Shown: piece after piece, positions 33,480 through 41,885 of the stretch | How positions within the stretch are numbered: the stretch's first letter is position 1 | Layout of the letters: each line of letters starts with the position of its first letter | Source of the DNA: an uncultured Prevotellaceae bacterium | GTDB taxonomy: Bacteria; Bacteroidota; Bacteroidia; Bacteroidales; Bacteroidaceae | Length of the DNA stretch: 46,161 nucleotides | Assembly (NCBI GenBank): GCA_902782305.1 | Contig: CACZMV010000024.1 | Span: 1-46,161 of the forward strand | Direction of reading: 5' to 3' | Notes under the pieces: generated by a model | What the model saw: the letters and a program-made list of their open reading frames with translations, nothing else | The model's database searches: none | What the model was told of the DNA's origin: nothing | Translations under genes and position numbers: made by a program

Positions 33480-35278
33480 TGACAAATCTTGAGTTGCTGG
33501 CACCTGCCAAGAATCTTGAGTGTGGCTTAGCTGCTATTGACCATGGAGCTGATGCAGTCTATATTGGAGCTCCCCGTTTCGGAGCCCGTGCAGCTGTCGG
33601 CAATAGCGTAGATGATATACGCCAGCTCTGCCAGTATGCTCATCAGTTTGATGTTCGTGTTTATGTTACTGTTAACACGATCATTTATGATGATGAGTTG
33701 GAGCCGGTAAAGCAACTTATCCGCGAACTCGAAGAGGTTGGTGTTGATGCCGTCTTGACTCAAGATATGTCCCTTCTAAACTCTCATATTCCCCTTCATG
33801 CCTCCACGCAGACGGATAACCGAACTCCAGAAAAAGTACGATGGTTACGTTCCCTGGGCTTTCGTCGTGTTGTCTTGGCTCGCGAATTATCAGTAGCAGA
33901 GATTGCCGAGATTCATCGTGAAGTGCCTGATGTGGAATTGGAAGTGTTCGTGCATGGTGCTCTGTGTGTCAGTTATAGCGGACTCTGTTATGCCTCACAA
34001 CATTGTTTTTCACGTTCTGCCAATCGTGGAGCCTGTGCCCAGTTCTGTCGCATGAAGTTCGATTTACTGGATGCCGAAGGTCGTGAAATAGAACATCAGC
34101 GTCACCTTTTATCTTTAAAAGATATGAACCAGTTGAATCATCTTGAAGAGTTGATTTCTGCAGGTGCAACTTCTTTTAAGATAGAAGGAAGATTGAAGGA
34201 TGTTTCTTATGTCAAGAATGTTGTGGCAGCATATAGTCAGCAACTGGATGCCTTCATAGCCAAGCATCCTCATGATTATCAGCGAGCCTCCAAGGGACAT
34301 TGTACCTATACCTTTACACCCAACCTTCGCAAGACGTTCAACCGTGGCTTTACCACCTATTTCCTACAAGGTCGCCAACCAGACATCTTCTCGCCCGATA
34401 CGCCTAAAGCTATGGGTGAGTTTGTGGGAACCGTTAAAGAGATACGTCGCGACTCGTTCAATGTGGCAGGAACAGCCGCTTTTGCCAATGGCGATGGCCT
34501 CTGTTATATAGATGCAGACCGTGAGTTGCAGGGCTTCCGTGTTAACAGGGCACAAGGCAATCGCCTTTTCCCTCAGCAGATGCCACGAACCTTGCGTCCT
34601 GGTATGGCGCTCTATCGCAACAACGACCAAGAGTTTGAACGCCTGCTCTCTCGCCCAAGCAGTTCCCGTAAGATTCCTGTAAAATTCTCACTTTCAGTCA
34701 CTCCCGATGGTTTTGCCCTGAGTGGTGAAGGCTGTCAGGTAAGCATTGCTTGCGAACACCAGATGGCAGAGAAACCACAGCGCGAGAATATTGAGCGTCA
34801 ATTGTCCCGTTTAGGTGGAACACCTTATGAGTGTAGTGGGGTAGAGCTTCCTGCTGATTTCAACTATTTTATTCCGAGCAGTTTATTGGCTGATCTTCGT
34901 CGGCAATGGGTAGAGGCGATTTCTTCTAGTTTATCTAGTAATTCTAGATTATCTAGGTCTTCTAGTGATTCCTGTTTTTCTAGTCCTCCCGCCTATTCTC
35001 CTGGCTATCTTTACAACATAGCCAATCGTGAGGCTCAGGCTTTCTATGCTGCTCATGGTTTAAAACACATAGAACCAGCTTTCGAGTTACAGCCCCCTCG
35101 TCATGGTTTGCTGATGCAATGCCGTCATTGCCTGCGCTATGCATTAGGCTATTGTGTGAAGCATGGTGGACGTGCGCCTCAATGGAAAGAACCGTTGTTC
35201 TTGCGCTTAGGCGATGGCCGTCGTTTCCGCTTAGAGTTTGATTGTCGTCATTGTCAAATGAATGTCTATGCAGAATAA
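33479..35278 (+). CDS. U32-family protein (peptidase U32 / RNA-hydroxylation type)
   Basis: A 599-residue protein starting MTNLELLAPAKNLECGLAAIDHGADAVYIG. The U32 signature region EVFVHGALCVSYSGLCYASQHCFSRSANRGACAQFCRMKF carries the four cysteines expected to bind an iron-sulfur cluster. A C-terminal DUF3656-like part ends with a CxxC...C pattern (CRHCLRYALGYC and CRHCQMN). Relatives include collagenase-like U32 proteins and the tRNA/rRNA hydroxylation factors TrhP and RlhA; the long form fits the latter better. Between them, residues about 480-505 are a Ser-rich insert encoded by a CTAG micro-repeat. The ATG at 33479 overlaps the metA stop (TGATG); the GTG at 33476 is a less likely start. 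Confidence 0.88.
   Translation: MTNLELLAPAKNLECGLAAIDHGADAVYIGAPRFGARAAVGNSVDDIRQLCQYAHQFDVRVYVTVNTIIYDDELEPVKQLIRELEEVGVDAVLTQDMSLLNSHIPLHASTQTDNRTPEKVRWLRSLGFRRVVLARELSVAEIAEIHREVPDVELEVFVHGALCVSYSGLCYASQHCFSRSANRGACAQFCRMKFDLLDAEGREIEHQRHLLSLKDMNQLNHLEELISAGATSFKIEGRLKDVSYVKNVVAAYSQQLDAFIAKHPHDYQRASKGHCTYTFTPNLRKTFNRGFTTYFLQGRQPDIFSPDTPKAMGEFVGTVKEIRRDSFNVAGTAAFANGDGLCYIDADRELQGFRVNRAQGNRLFPQQMPRTLRPGMALYRNNDQEFERLLSRPSSSRKIPVKFSLSVTPDGFALSGEGCQVSIACEHQMAEKPQRENIERQLSRLGGTPYECSGVELPADFNYFIPSSLLADLRRQWVEAISSSLSSNSRLSRSSSDSCFSSPPAYSPGYLYNIANREAQAFYAAHGLKHIEPAFELQPPRHGLLMQCRHCLRYALGYCVKHGGRAPQWKEPLFLRLGDGRRFRLEFDCRHCQMNVYAE
34921..34987 (+). repeat. In-frame CTAG micro-repeat inside the U32 gene
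   Basis: Units such as TCTAGTTTA, TCTAGTAAT and TCTAGATTA place six CTAG sites in about 65 bp. They encode a Ser/Leu/Arg-rich linker. It is the longest of the three coding CTAG repeats. Confidence 0.75.
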
Positions 35279-36260
35279 GGGTTTTTATCATCGCTTTTGT
35301 CAGGTTATAAGTCTCTTGTGCTTCTCTCTCCTGTTAGCCTCCTGTTACAATCATGGACAGCGGACTCCTGATGCATGGGACTTGACCAAACAGCAGATAG
35401 ATTCCATTTCCTTCTCTACCACCCACCATTATTCGCAAAACTATAATTTTGTGGTGAATGCTTCCCAGTTGCCACTGGCTGACGCTTTGCCCGATATGGC
35501 TTTTGATACGCTTTATGTTGTTCGTGGTGAGCGTATTGTCGTTGCTGATATTGAGACGGTACCCACAGATACGATAGACTCTGTTTGGGTTAAGGTTGCC
35601 CGCGACCAGATTACGCAAGGTTGGATTCGTGAGTGTGAATTATTGGAGGGCGTTTCTCCTGACGATCCAATCTCGCAGTTCATCGACCTCTTTACCAACA
35701 ACCACCTGCTGCTTTTCATGGGACTTTGTGTGGTAGCAGCCAGTCTTTATGCTATGCGTCGACTCCTTCGCCACAATGCCTATATCGTACATTTCCATGA
35801 TATAGATTCTCCCTATCCTACACTTCTTTGTATCCTTATCGCCTTCTCAGCCACACTTTATGCCAGCATCCAGATGTTTGGCGCAGAGTCCTGGCGTCAT
35901 TTCTATTACCATCCCTCGCTCAATCCCTTTGCCCTTCCTTGGCATCTTGGCATCTTCATTGCCTCTGTGTGGGCGATGATTATTGTCAGTATTGCTGCTT
36001 TCGATGAGGCTGTACGACGTTTGCCAACTGCTGATGCCCTTCTTTATCTTATAGGTCTTGTGGCTGTCTGTGCTGTCAACTATGTTGTGTTCAGCATTAC
36101 CACCTTATATTATATAGGCTATCTCTTGCTTATCGCCTATATCTATTTCGCCCTTCACGTCTATTTCCACGTCACCCACTTCCCATACCATTGTGGCCAT
36201 TGTGGCAAGCCCCTTCGTCATAAAGGAGTATGTCCTCACTGTGGAGCCGTGAATGAATAA
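35262..36260 (+). CDS. Membrane lipoprotein with C-terminal zinc ribbon
   Basis: A 332-residue protein. A lipobox (LLASC, Cys28) ends the N-terminal signal. Residues 30-145 form a soluble domain outside the membrane with an SH3-like strand pattern (VWVKVARDQITQGWIRECEL). Five or six hydrophobic segments follow (about 148-305). A cytoplasmic zinc ribbon, CGHC 311-314 and CPHC 324-327, ends the protein. It overlaps the U32 stop by 17 bp. The terminal ribbon resembles those of the upstream signalling genes, so it may be part of the same pathway. Not assigned to a family. Confidence 0.8.
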   Translation: MSMQNKGFYHRFCQVISLLCFSLLLASCYNHGQRTPDAWDLTKQQIDSISFSTTHHYSQNYNFVVNASQLPLADALPDMAFDTLYVVRGERIVVADIETVPTDTIDSVWVKVARDQITQGWIRECELLEGVSPDDPISQFIDLFTNNHLLLFMGLCVVAASLYAMRRLLRHNAYIVHFHDIDSPYPTLLCILIAFSATLYASIQMFGAESWRHFYYHPSLNPFALPWHLGIFIASVWAMIIVSIAAFDEAVRRLPTADALLYLIGLVAVCAVNYVVFSITTLYYIGYLLLIAYIYFALHVYFHVTHFPYHCGHCGKPLRHKGVCPHCGAVNE

Positions 36261-36282
36261 TCTTATTTTTTTTGCAGATGAA

Positions 36283-37200
36283 TTATCTGGTATACCACTT
36301 GGCTACCAGAGCACCGCTGATGTTATGCCATACACTGAAGATGGCACCAGGAATTGTAGCAAGAGGGAAGGCTGCGAAGTGCAGTACTGCAAGACTGGAG
36401 GCTAATCCTGAGTTCTGCATGCCCACCTCAATGCTGACTGCAATACACTTCTCACGAGAAAGATGAAGCAGTCGACCGAGGGTAAAGCCTAGAGCCAGTC
36501 CACTCAGGTTGTGGAGCATGACTACGAGGATAACAAGCAATCCTCCAGCCAACAGCTTGTCAGAAGTATGGGAAACAATGATGCCTACTACAAGGGTAAT
36601 CATCAGGGAAGAGAATGCAGGAAGATAGGGAACTACACGCTGCGTAAGATTGGGGAGATAACGCTGGCAGAGCAGTCCTACAACAATAGGGGCAATCACC
36701 ACATAGACAATGCTTTGCAGCATACCAATGGTGTCAACATCAACCATTGTTCCTGCCAGCAACCAAACCAGCAAAGGAGTAAGAACGGGCGCCAACAGGG
36801 TAGAGGTGGCTGTCATGCCCACGCTAAGGGCAAGGTCGCCTTTGGCTAAAAAAGTGATAACGTTAGAAGCTGTGCCACCAGGACAACATCCAACGAGAAT
36901 CATACCAAGAGCCAATTCTTTGGGAAGTGAGAAAAGCTGCGATAACAGCCACGCCATGAGGGGCATGATGGTAAACTGAGCCAGACAGCCCATCACCACA
37001 TCCTTTGGACGACTGAACACTACACGGAAATCGTGTGCCGAGAGTGTCAATCCCATGCCGAACATGATAAGTCCGATGAACGGATTGATATACCACGTGT
37101 CAATAGCTCCAAGAGGTGCGGGACATAACAGAGCGCCAACAGCTGTCAGTAATACCAGCACACCCATCCAGCGGGCTATGAAATCGCAGACTTTCTTCAT
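36283..37200 (-). CDS. Bile acid:sodium symporter family transporter
   Basis: A 305-residue inner-membrane protein with nine or ten hydrophobic segments. The family motifs are NPFIGLIMFGMGLTLSAHDF near the start, the LVGCCPGGTASNVITFLAKGDLALSVGMTATSTLLAP loop with its sodium-site residues, and the SIEVGMQNSGLASSLA segment. The substrate is unknown; many family members outside the liver carry other organic acids. Convergent with the zinc-ribbon lipoprotein gene, 22 bp apart. The decarboxylase beta gene lies 7 bp upstream, so it is probably cotranscribed with the sodium pump, which fits sodium-driven transport. Confidence 0.92.
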   Translation of the reverse strand: MKKVCDFIARWMGVLVLLTAVGALLCPAPLGAIDTWYINPFIGLIMFGMGLTLSAHDFRVVFSRPKDVVMGCLAQFTIMPLMAWLLSQLFSLPKELALGMILVGCCPGGTASNVITFLAKGDLALSVGMTATSTLLAPVLTPLLVWLLAGTMVDVDTIGMLQSIVYVVIAPIVVGLLCQRYLPNLTQRVVPYLPAFSSLMITLVVGIIVSHTSDKLLAGGLLVILVVMLHNLSGLALGFTLGRLLHLSREKCIAVSIEVGMQNSGLASSLAVLHFAAFPLATIPGAIFSVWHNISGALVAKWYTR

Positions 37201-37207
37201 GGTTAAC

Positions 37208-38365
37208 TTACGACAGGAAGCCTAACAGGGCACCTGCAGCTACAGCCGAACCGATAACGCCAGCAACGTTTGGACCCATGGCGTGCATCAGCAGGAAGTT
37301 ATGGCGGTCGTACTCCAGTCCGAGGTTGTTGGAGATACGTGCAGCCATAGGCACAGCACTCACGCCAGCGTTACCAATCAGCGGATTCAGCTTTTTGTCC
37401 TTCGGCAGGAACACGTTCATCAGCTTCACAAAGCAGACGCCGCTCATGGTGGCAATGATGAAGGCACCAGCACCAATGGCGAAGATGTAGATAGTGTTCA
37501 TCGTCAGGAACTCAGAGGCCTGTGTCGAACAACCTACCGTCAGTCCCAATAGCATCACCACAATATCGTTCAGCGCAGCACCAGCAGTCTTGGCCAGACG
37601 GGTGGTCTTGCCGCTTTCCTTCAGCAGGTTGCCGAAGAACAGCATACCCAGCAGAGGCAGACCCGATGGTACGATGAATGTGGTCAGCAACAATCCCACG
37701 ATGGGGAACAGGATGCGCTCTGTCTGCGACACCTCGCGGGCGGGCTTCATCTTGATGAGGCGCTCCTTCTTCGTGGTCAGCAGTCGCATCAATGGGGGCT
37801 GAATCAGTGGTACCAGTGCCATATACGAGTAAGCACATACCGCAATGGCACCCATCAGGTTGGGCGACAGCTTACTACTGAGGAAGATGGCCGTAGGACC
37901 GTCGGCACCACCGATGATGGCGATACCTGCAGCCTGGTTGGGTTCGAAACCCAAGGCCAGCGCAAACATATAGGCACCAAAGATACCAAACTGGGCTGCA
38001 GCACCAATCAGCATCAGTTTTGGATTCGCCAGCAATGCCGAGAAGTCCGTCATAGCACCAATGCCCAGGAATATCAGCGGTGGATACCATCCTTGTCGCA
38101 CGCCTTGATAGAAGATGTTTAGCACGGAGTTGTCCTCATACAGTCCAATCTCCAGTCCGGCATCAGCACGGAAGGGGATGTTGCCCAATATGATACCCAG
38201 TCCGATGGGTACGAGCAGCAGGGGCTCAAAGTCCTTCTTGATGGCTAGCCAGATAAAGAAGGCGCCTACTACTATCATGATGAGGTTACCTGCCGTCACG
38301 TTCGCAAAACCCGTGTACGTCAGGAACTCATTGAAGTTTTCTACGATAAAGTTTGTAAATCCCAT
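37208..38365 (-). CDS. Sodium-pumping decarboxylase, beta subunit (OadB/MmdB type)
   Basis: A 385-residue membrane subunit that couples decarboxylation of carboxybiotin to sodium export. The key Asp lies in the conserved GGADGPTAIFLSSKL region. NAGVSAVPMAARISNNLG and HAMGPNVAGVIGSAVAAGALL are the C-terminal family signatures. Length and about nine membrane segments are typical. With a methylmalonyl-CoA mutase nearby, methylmalonyl-CoA is the likely substrate, but oxaloacetate or glutaconyl-CoA cannot be excluded from this subunit. Confidence 0.93.
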   Translation of the reverse strand: MGFTNFIVENFNEFLTYTGFANVTAGNLIMIVVGAFFIWLAIKKDFEPLLLVPIGLGIILGNIPFRADAGLEIGLYEDNSVLNIFYQGVRQGWYPPLIFLGIGAMTDFSALLANPKLMLIGAAAQFGIFGAYMFALALGFEPNQAAGIAIIGGADGPTAIFLSSKLSPNLMGAIAVCAYSYMALVPLIQPPLMRLLTTKKERLIKMKPAREVSQTERILFPIVGLLLTTFIVPSGLPLLGMLFFGNLLKESGKTTRLAKTAGAALNDIVVMLLGLTVGCSTQASEFLTMNTIYIFAIGAGAFIIATMSGVCFVKLMNVFLPKDKKLNPLIGNAGVSAVPMAARISNNLGLEYDRHNFLLMHAMGPNVAGVIGSAVAAGALLGFLS

Positions 38366-38397
38366 AATTATGCATTATGAATTAAGAATTATGCATT
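38366..38397 (-). repeat. TAATGCATAATTC micro-repeat leader of the beta gene
   Basis: On the minus strand the gap reads TAATGCATAATTC, TTAATTCATAATGCATAATT up to the beta ATG. It is the same motif and orientation relative to the gene as at 6744-6794. Confidence 0.6.
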
Positions 38398-38875
38398 AAC
38401 CAATGGTCAGCATCACTGCACCTTCCATTACAGAGTCGCCCTGGTTAACCAGTATAGAGGTAACGGTACCTGCATATTCGGCCTCGATGTTGTTCTGCAT
38501 CTTCATGGCCTCCAGCACGATAACGACATCTCCCACGTTCACCTTGTCGCCCACCTTTACGTTAATGGCATTGATGGTTCCAGGCAGTGGAGCCTTCACA
38601 GGATTGCCTGCGCCAGCGGGTGCAGCAGGTTGTGCAGCTTGTGGCTTTGCAGCTGGTGCTGCTACGGGTGCAGCTGCTGCAGGTGCTTCCACGGGAGCTG
38701 CTGCCACTGTTCTTTTAGTAGAAGCCAGTGCAGGATGCTTGGCAGCATTGATGGGCTTCTGCATCTCTATTTCGAATGGGATACCGTTCACGTTTACTTT
38801 GGCTATCTTGCCAACTACTTCGGCGATTTCTACTTCGTATTCTACGCCTTGTACTTTATATTTATATGTTTTCAT
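38396..38875 (-). CDS. Biotin carboxyl-carrier subunit of the decarboxylase
   Basis: A 159-residue protein. An N-terminal beta domain (1-45) is joined by a flexible Ala/Pro linker (57-92) to a C-terminal biotinyl domain (93-159). The biotinylation motif is EAMKM with Lys125. The mobile arm carries CO2 from the carboxyltransferase to the membrane beta subunit. The beta gene starts 30 bp downstream. The start ATG at 38875 follows a GTTCAAAG micro-repeat shared with the folD leader. Confidence 0.95.
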   Translation of the reverse strand: MKTYKYKVQGVEYEVEIAEVVGKIAKVNVNGIPFEIEMQKPINAAKHPALASTKRTVAAAPVEAPAAAAPVAAPAAKPQAAQPAAPAGAGNPVKAPLPGTINAINVKVGDKVNVGDVVIVLEAMKMQNNIEAEYAGTVTSILVNQGDSVMEGAVMLTIG

Positions 38876-38902
38876 CTTTGAACTTTAATCTTTGACCTTT
38901 AT
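38876..38902 (-). repeat. AAAGGTCAAAG / AAAGTTCAAAG micro-repeat leader
   Basis: On the minus strand, ATAAAGGTCAAAG and ATTAAAGTTCAAAG precede the ATG of the biotin-carrier gene directly. AAAGGTCAAAG (38890-38900) is identical to 5819-5829 in the folD leader. Confidence 0.6.
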
Positions 38903-38925
38903 GATTTGTTGTTGTCCCAGGAAAA

Positions 38926-39963
38926 CTATTTCAGTTCTGGGCCTGTTGGAATCTTTTGTCCCATGGGGTTGATGGGCAGCAACGGCTCATGCAGATGCGT
39001 CATCTGACTATACTCGTCGTCCCAATCCGTATCTTTCGGCTTGATGGTTATCACGCCACTCTCCACGTCGTGGATGTCGTCCTCGTATTGACGCAGTGCC
39101 AGACCGATAACGGCCAGATATACCTCGCGGTCGATACCCTTCGTGTCAAATCCTTCCTTCAGCATAACGCCCGTCTTATGACCCACCTCCATCGTCTTCT
39201 CTACCGTCTTGGTAATAGGCTTGATGGGCTGCTTGTTAGCTACCTTCTTGGCCGTATCCATGTGGCGCATCACCATACCGAATACAGTGAACGTAATCCA
39301 CAGCAGCGCCAGACAGGCAAACACGATACCCATCGCCATGAGCGCCATACCGAAACCGTATGGGTCTTCGCGCTTGAACTTGTCAACCTTCGATTCGCTG
39401 ACGGTCGTGATGTTTGAAATGCCAGGAGTGACGCGGTCGGCCGACTTCACTTCCCAGTCTTTCGCAGTACCGTTATTGGCAATACGCGCAAACGATTGGT
39501 CTTGAGCCAATACAGGAACGGTGACAGAGTCGATGAGTTGTGTGGCGTTACCATTGTAAAGAGCAATCCACACGGGTTTCTTGGCATCCACTTTCGCTGT
39601 GAGATGCATTGTTCCCAAGTGGGGCTCGCTGTTAAGGAAGAGAACCAGGTGCTGTTGTCCGCTCAAGTTGGTGCGCTCATCGCCGTTGGGGATGATGCTC
39701 ATTCGCTTGATGCGCTCAGGCACACTCATGTTGCGGTCTAATACGGAACGATCCGTGGTAATATACATACCACGGATGTTGTAGGTGGAGTGCGAGATGT
39801 TTTCAATCTCCAGCCACGCCTTGTGTTGTCCGTATTCGTCCTGTAGGCTGGTGCCGTTGTCCGTCATCACCTCGTTCAACTTGATGCTGGCGTCCATCTG
39901 GGCGTACATCGGAGCCGTGGAGGTTAAGAGCAAGGCACCTAACAGTAATCCGAATTTGTTCAT
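38926..39963 (-). CDS. OadG-type gamma subunit fused to a lamin-tail-like domain
   Basis: A 345-residue protein. A signal peptide (1-21) is followed by a lamin-tail-like domain (about 24-186): IKLNEVMTDNG, HKAWLEIENIS, a strand-rich middle, and the typical closing TPGISN at 179-184. A single membrane helix (203-231, GFGMALMAMGIVFACLALLW) matches OadG, the small assembly subunit of sodium decarboxylases. Its cytoplasmic part runs to 345. A normal OadG is about 80-100 residues with the helix near its N terminus. The lamin-tail-like domain would face the periplasm. 50 bp upstream of the biotin carrier. Confidence 0.8.
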   Translation of the reverse strand: MNKFGLLLGALLLTSTAPMYAQMDASIKLNEVMTDNGTSLQDEYGQHKAWLEIENISHSTYNIRGMYITTDRSVLDRNMSVPERIKRMSIIPNGDERTNLSGQQHLVLFLNSEPHLGTMHLTAKVDAKKPVWIALYNGNATQLIDSVTVPVLAQDQSFARIANNGTAKDWEVKSADRVTPGISNITTVSESKVDKFKREDPYGFGMALMAMGIVFACLALLWITFTVFGMVMRHMDTAKKVANKQPIKPITKTVEKTMEVGHKTGVMLKEGFDTKGIDREVYLAVIGLALRQYEDDIHDVESGVITIKPKDTDWDDEYSQMTHLHEPLLPINPMGQKIPTGPELK

Positions 39964-40005
39964 TTGACTTTTTATGGTGTATTATTATATTTCCAGTTTC
40001 ATCTT

Positions 40006-41697
40006 TTATCCGCAGAAGAAGAGCACCACAATCTGTGCTGTGAAGATGCGCAGGAACATCGAGAGCGGATATACCGTCGAATAACCCAGCGCAGGTGCCT
40101 CTTTCGAGCAGATGCTGTTAGAGTAGGCAAGGGCAGGGGGATCTGTATATGTACCGGCTATCATACCTGCAATGGTGAAGTAGTTGAACTTGAACCTGAT
40201 GCGGGCAATAGGTCCGACTATCAAGATGGGGATAATCGTGATGAGGAAACCCGTCAGCACATAGAGCAGTCCGTCACCATCTATCACGGTCTCAAAGAAT
40301 CCTGCTCCCGCCTTGATACCCACTGATGCCAGGAACAATACCAGTCCTATCTCACGCAACATCATGTTAGCCGATGTTGTTGTATAAGTTACCAAGTGTA
40401 TCTTGTAGCCGTAGCGTCCAATGAGGATGGCGATAATCAGCGGTCCACCAGCCAAACCCAGCTTCACAGGAACGGGCATTCCAGGGATAGCCAATGGGAA
40501 TGAACCGAAGATAAGGCCGAGGAATATACCCACAAAGATAGTGGCAATGTTGGGCGCATTCAACTTGCGCAGCGAGTTACCCATCTTGTTGGCCACACGC
40601 TCTACGGCGTCCTCTGGACCTACCACCATGATCTTGTCGCCCACCTGCAATGGCAGTCCTGCCGATGCGAAGAGGTCGATACCATGACGGGTGACACGCG
40701 TCACATTAACGCCATGCACACTGGAGAAGTGCAGCGACGACAGCGTCTTGCCGTTCACCTTAGGATTGGTAATCAGGATGCGCTTTGATACCAGTGGCTG
40801 GTCTTGTTGCTCAAAGTCAATGTCCAGTTTCGGACCGATAAATGCCATGATTGCCTCTTGGTCAGCCTCTGCACATACTATCAGCATCTGGTCGCCCAGG
40901 TGGAAAATAGTGTCGCGGTTGGGAATGCACAATTCTCCTTCATGGACCAGTCGTGAAACCACGAAGTCACGGTTCAGGAAGTCGTGCACCTGCAACAAGG
41001 TCTTGCCCTCCAGGTATTTGTTGGTCACCTCCAGGTGCATCTTATAAGGCTTCTTGTCAGCACTTGTCTCTTCCATGGCTTTCAGTCGTGCCTCCTCTTT
41101 CTCCAGTTTGACACCACATATATACCTTATTAATATAATAGCACCGATGATGCCCAGCACACCGAGCGGGTAGGCACAAGCGTATGCCGATGCTATCTGT
41201 GGGGCGTTGCTGCCGAATACAGAGCCTAATGCCTCGTTGGCAGCACCAAGTCCTGGCGTATTGGTAACGGCACCATAGAGCGTACCAACCATCATGGGCA
41301 GGTTCGTCTTGTCATTCGTGTCGAAGAAAACGAAATAGCATATAAACATCACGATGATGTTCAGCAGCACGGCCAGCGTAGCCAGTCCGTTAAGCCTGAT
41401 GCCCTGCGATCCGAAATTCTCGAAGAAACCAGGACCCACCTGCAAACCTATCATGAAGACAAACAATATCAGTCCGAAGTCTTGCACGAAGGTCAGAATG
41501 GGCGTGGGTGCCGTAAATCCGATATGTCCAGCCAAGATGCCGGCAAACAATACAAATGTTACACCCAGTGATACTCCACCAATCTTAATTTTTCCCAAAT
41601 ACACACCTACGGCAATCACTATAGCATAAAGCAATGCTATGTGAGCCACCGAATCGGTAGTTGTAAACAAATTAGTTAACCATTGAAACGATTCCAT
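40006..41697 (-). CDS. AspT/YidE-type putative transporter with two TrkA-C domains
   Basis: A 563-residue inner-membrane protein of the aspartate:alanine exchanger family. Two membrane halves (about 15-200 and 395-560, five or six segments each) flank two soluble TrkA-C (RCK-C) domains, marked by [19 protein letters not shown] and [18 protein letters not shown]. The duplicated motif [10 protein letters not shown] / [10 protein letters not shown] and [16 protein letters not shown] / [12 protein letters not shown] is typical. The substrate is not readable; dicarboxylates or amino acids are usual for the family. It has its own promoter at 41722-41751 and lies 42 bp upstream of the OadG fusion. 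Confidence 0.92.
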   Translation of the reverse strand: MESFQWLTNLFTTTDSVAHIALLYAIVIAVGVYLGKIKIGGVSLGVTFVLFAGILAGHIGFTAPTPILTFVQDFGLILFVFMIGLQVGPGFFENFGSQGIRLNGLATLAVLLNIIVMFICYFVFFDTNDKTNLPMMVGTLYGAVTNTPGLGAANEALGSVFGSNAPQIASAYACAYPLGVLGIIGAIILIRYICGVKLEKEEARLKAMEETSADKKPYKMHLEVTNKYLEGKTLLQVHDFLNRDFVVSRLVHEGELCIPNRDTIFHLGDQMLIVCAEADQEAIMAFIGPKLDIDFEQQDQPLVSKRILITNPKVNGKTLSSLHFSSVHGVNVTRVTRHGIDLFASAGLPLQVGDKIMVVGPEDAVERVANKMGNSLRKLNAPNIATIFVGIFLGLIFGSFPLAIPGMPVPVKLGLAGGPLIIAILIGRYGYKIHLVTYTTTSANMMLREIGLVLFLASVGIKAGAGFFETVIDGDGLLYVLTGFLITIIPILIVGPIARIRFKFNYFTIAGMIAGTYTDPPALAYSNSICSKEAPALGYSTVYPLSMFLRIFTAQIVVLFFCG

Positions 41698-41721
41698 AAT
41701 ATACTATGTCGAAAATTTGTG

Positions 41722-41751
41722 CAAAGGTACTAAAAAACCGCACAACTCAAG
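41722..41751 (-). promoter_or_regulatory. Promoter of the AspT-like gene
   Basis: On the minus strand, a CTTG/TTG box (41748-41751), a spacer of about 18 bp, then TACCTTTG (41722-41729) followed by GCAC. The -7 element is strong and the upstream box weak. Confidence 0.5.
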
Positions 41752-41799
41752 CATATTTGTGCAACTATTTTCGATAAATATGAAATAATTATTAAATCC

Positions 41800-41830
41800 T
41801 TCGTCATTTCAGAAATAATGCTTACCTTTG
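41800..41830 (+). promoter_or_regulatory. Promoter of mutAB
   Basis: TACCTTTG at 41823-41830 followed by GCAAA, with a degenerate TTCG (41800-41803) 19 bp upstream. Divergent from the AspT-like promoter across about 50 bp of AT-rich DNA. Confidence 0.55.
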
Positions 41831-41885
41831 CAAATCGATTATTTGTAACTTAAAACACTTATATAATAATACTGATTTAAAATTT

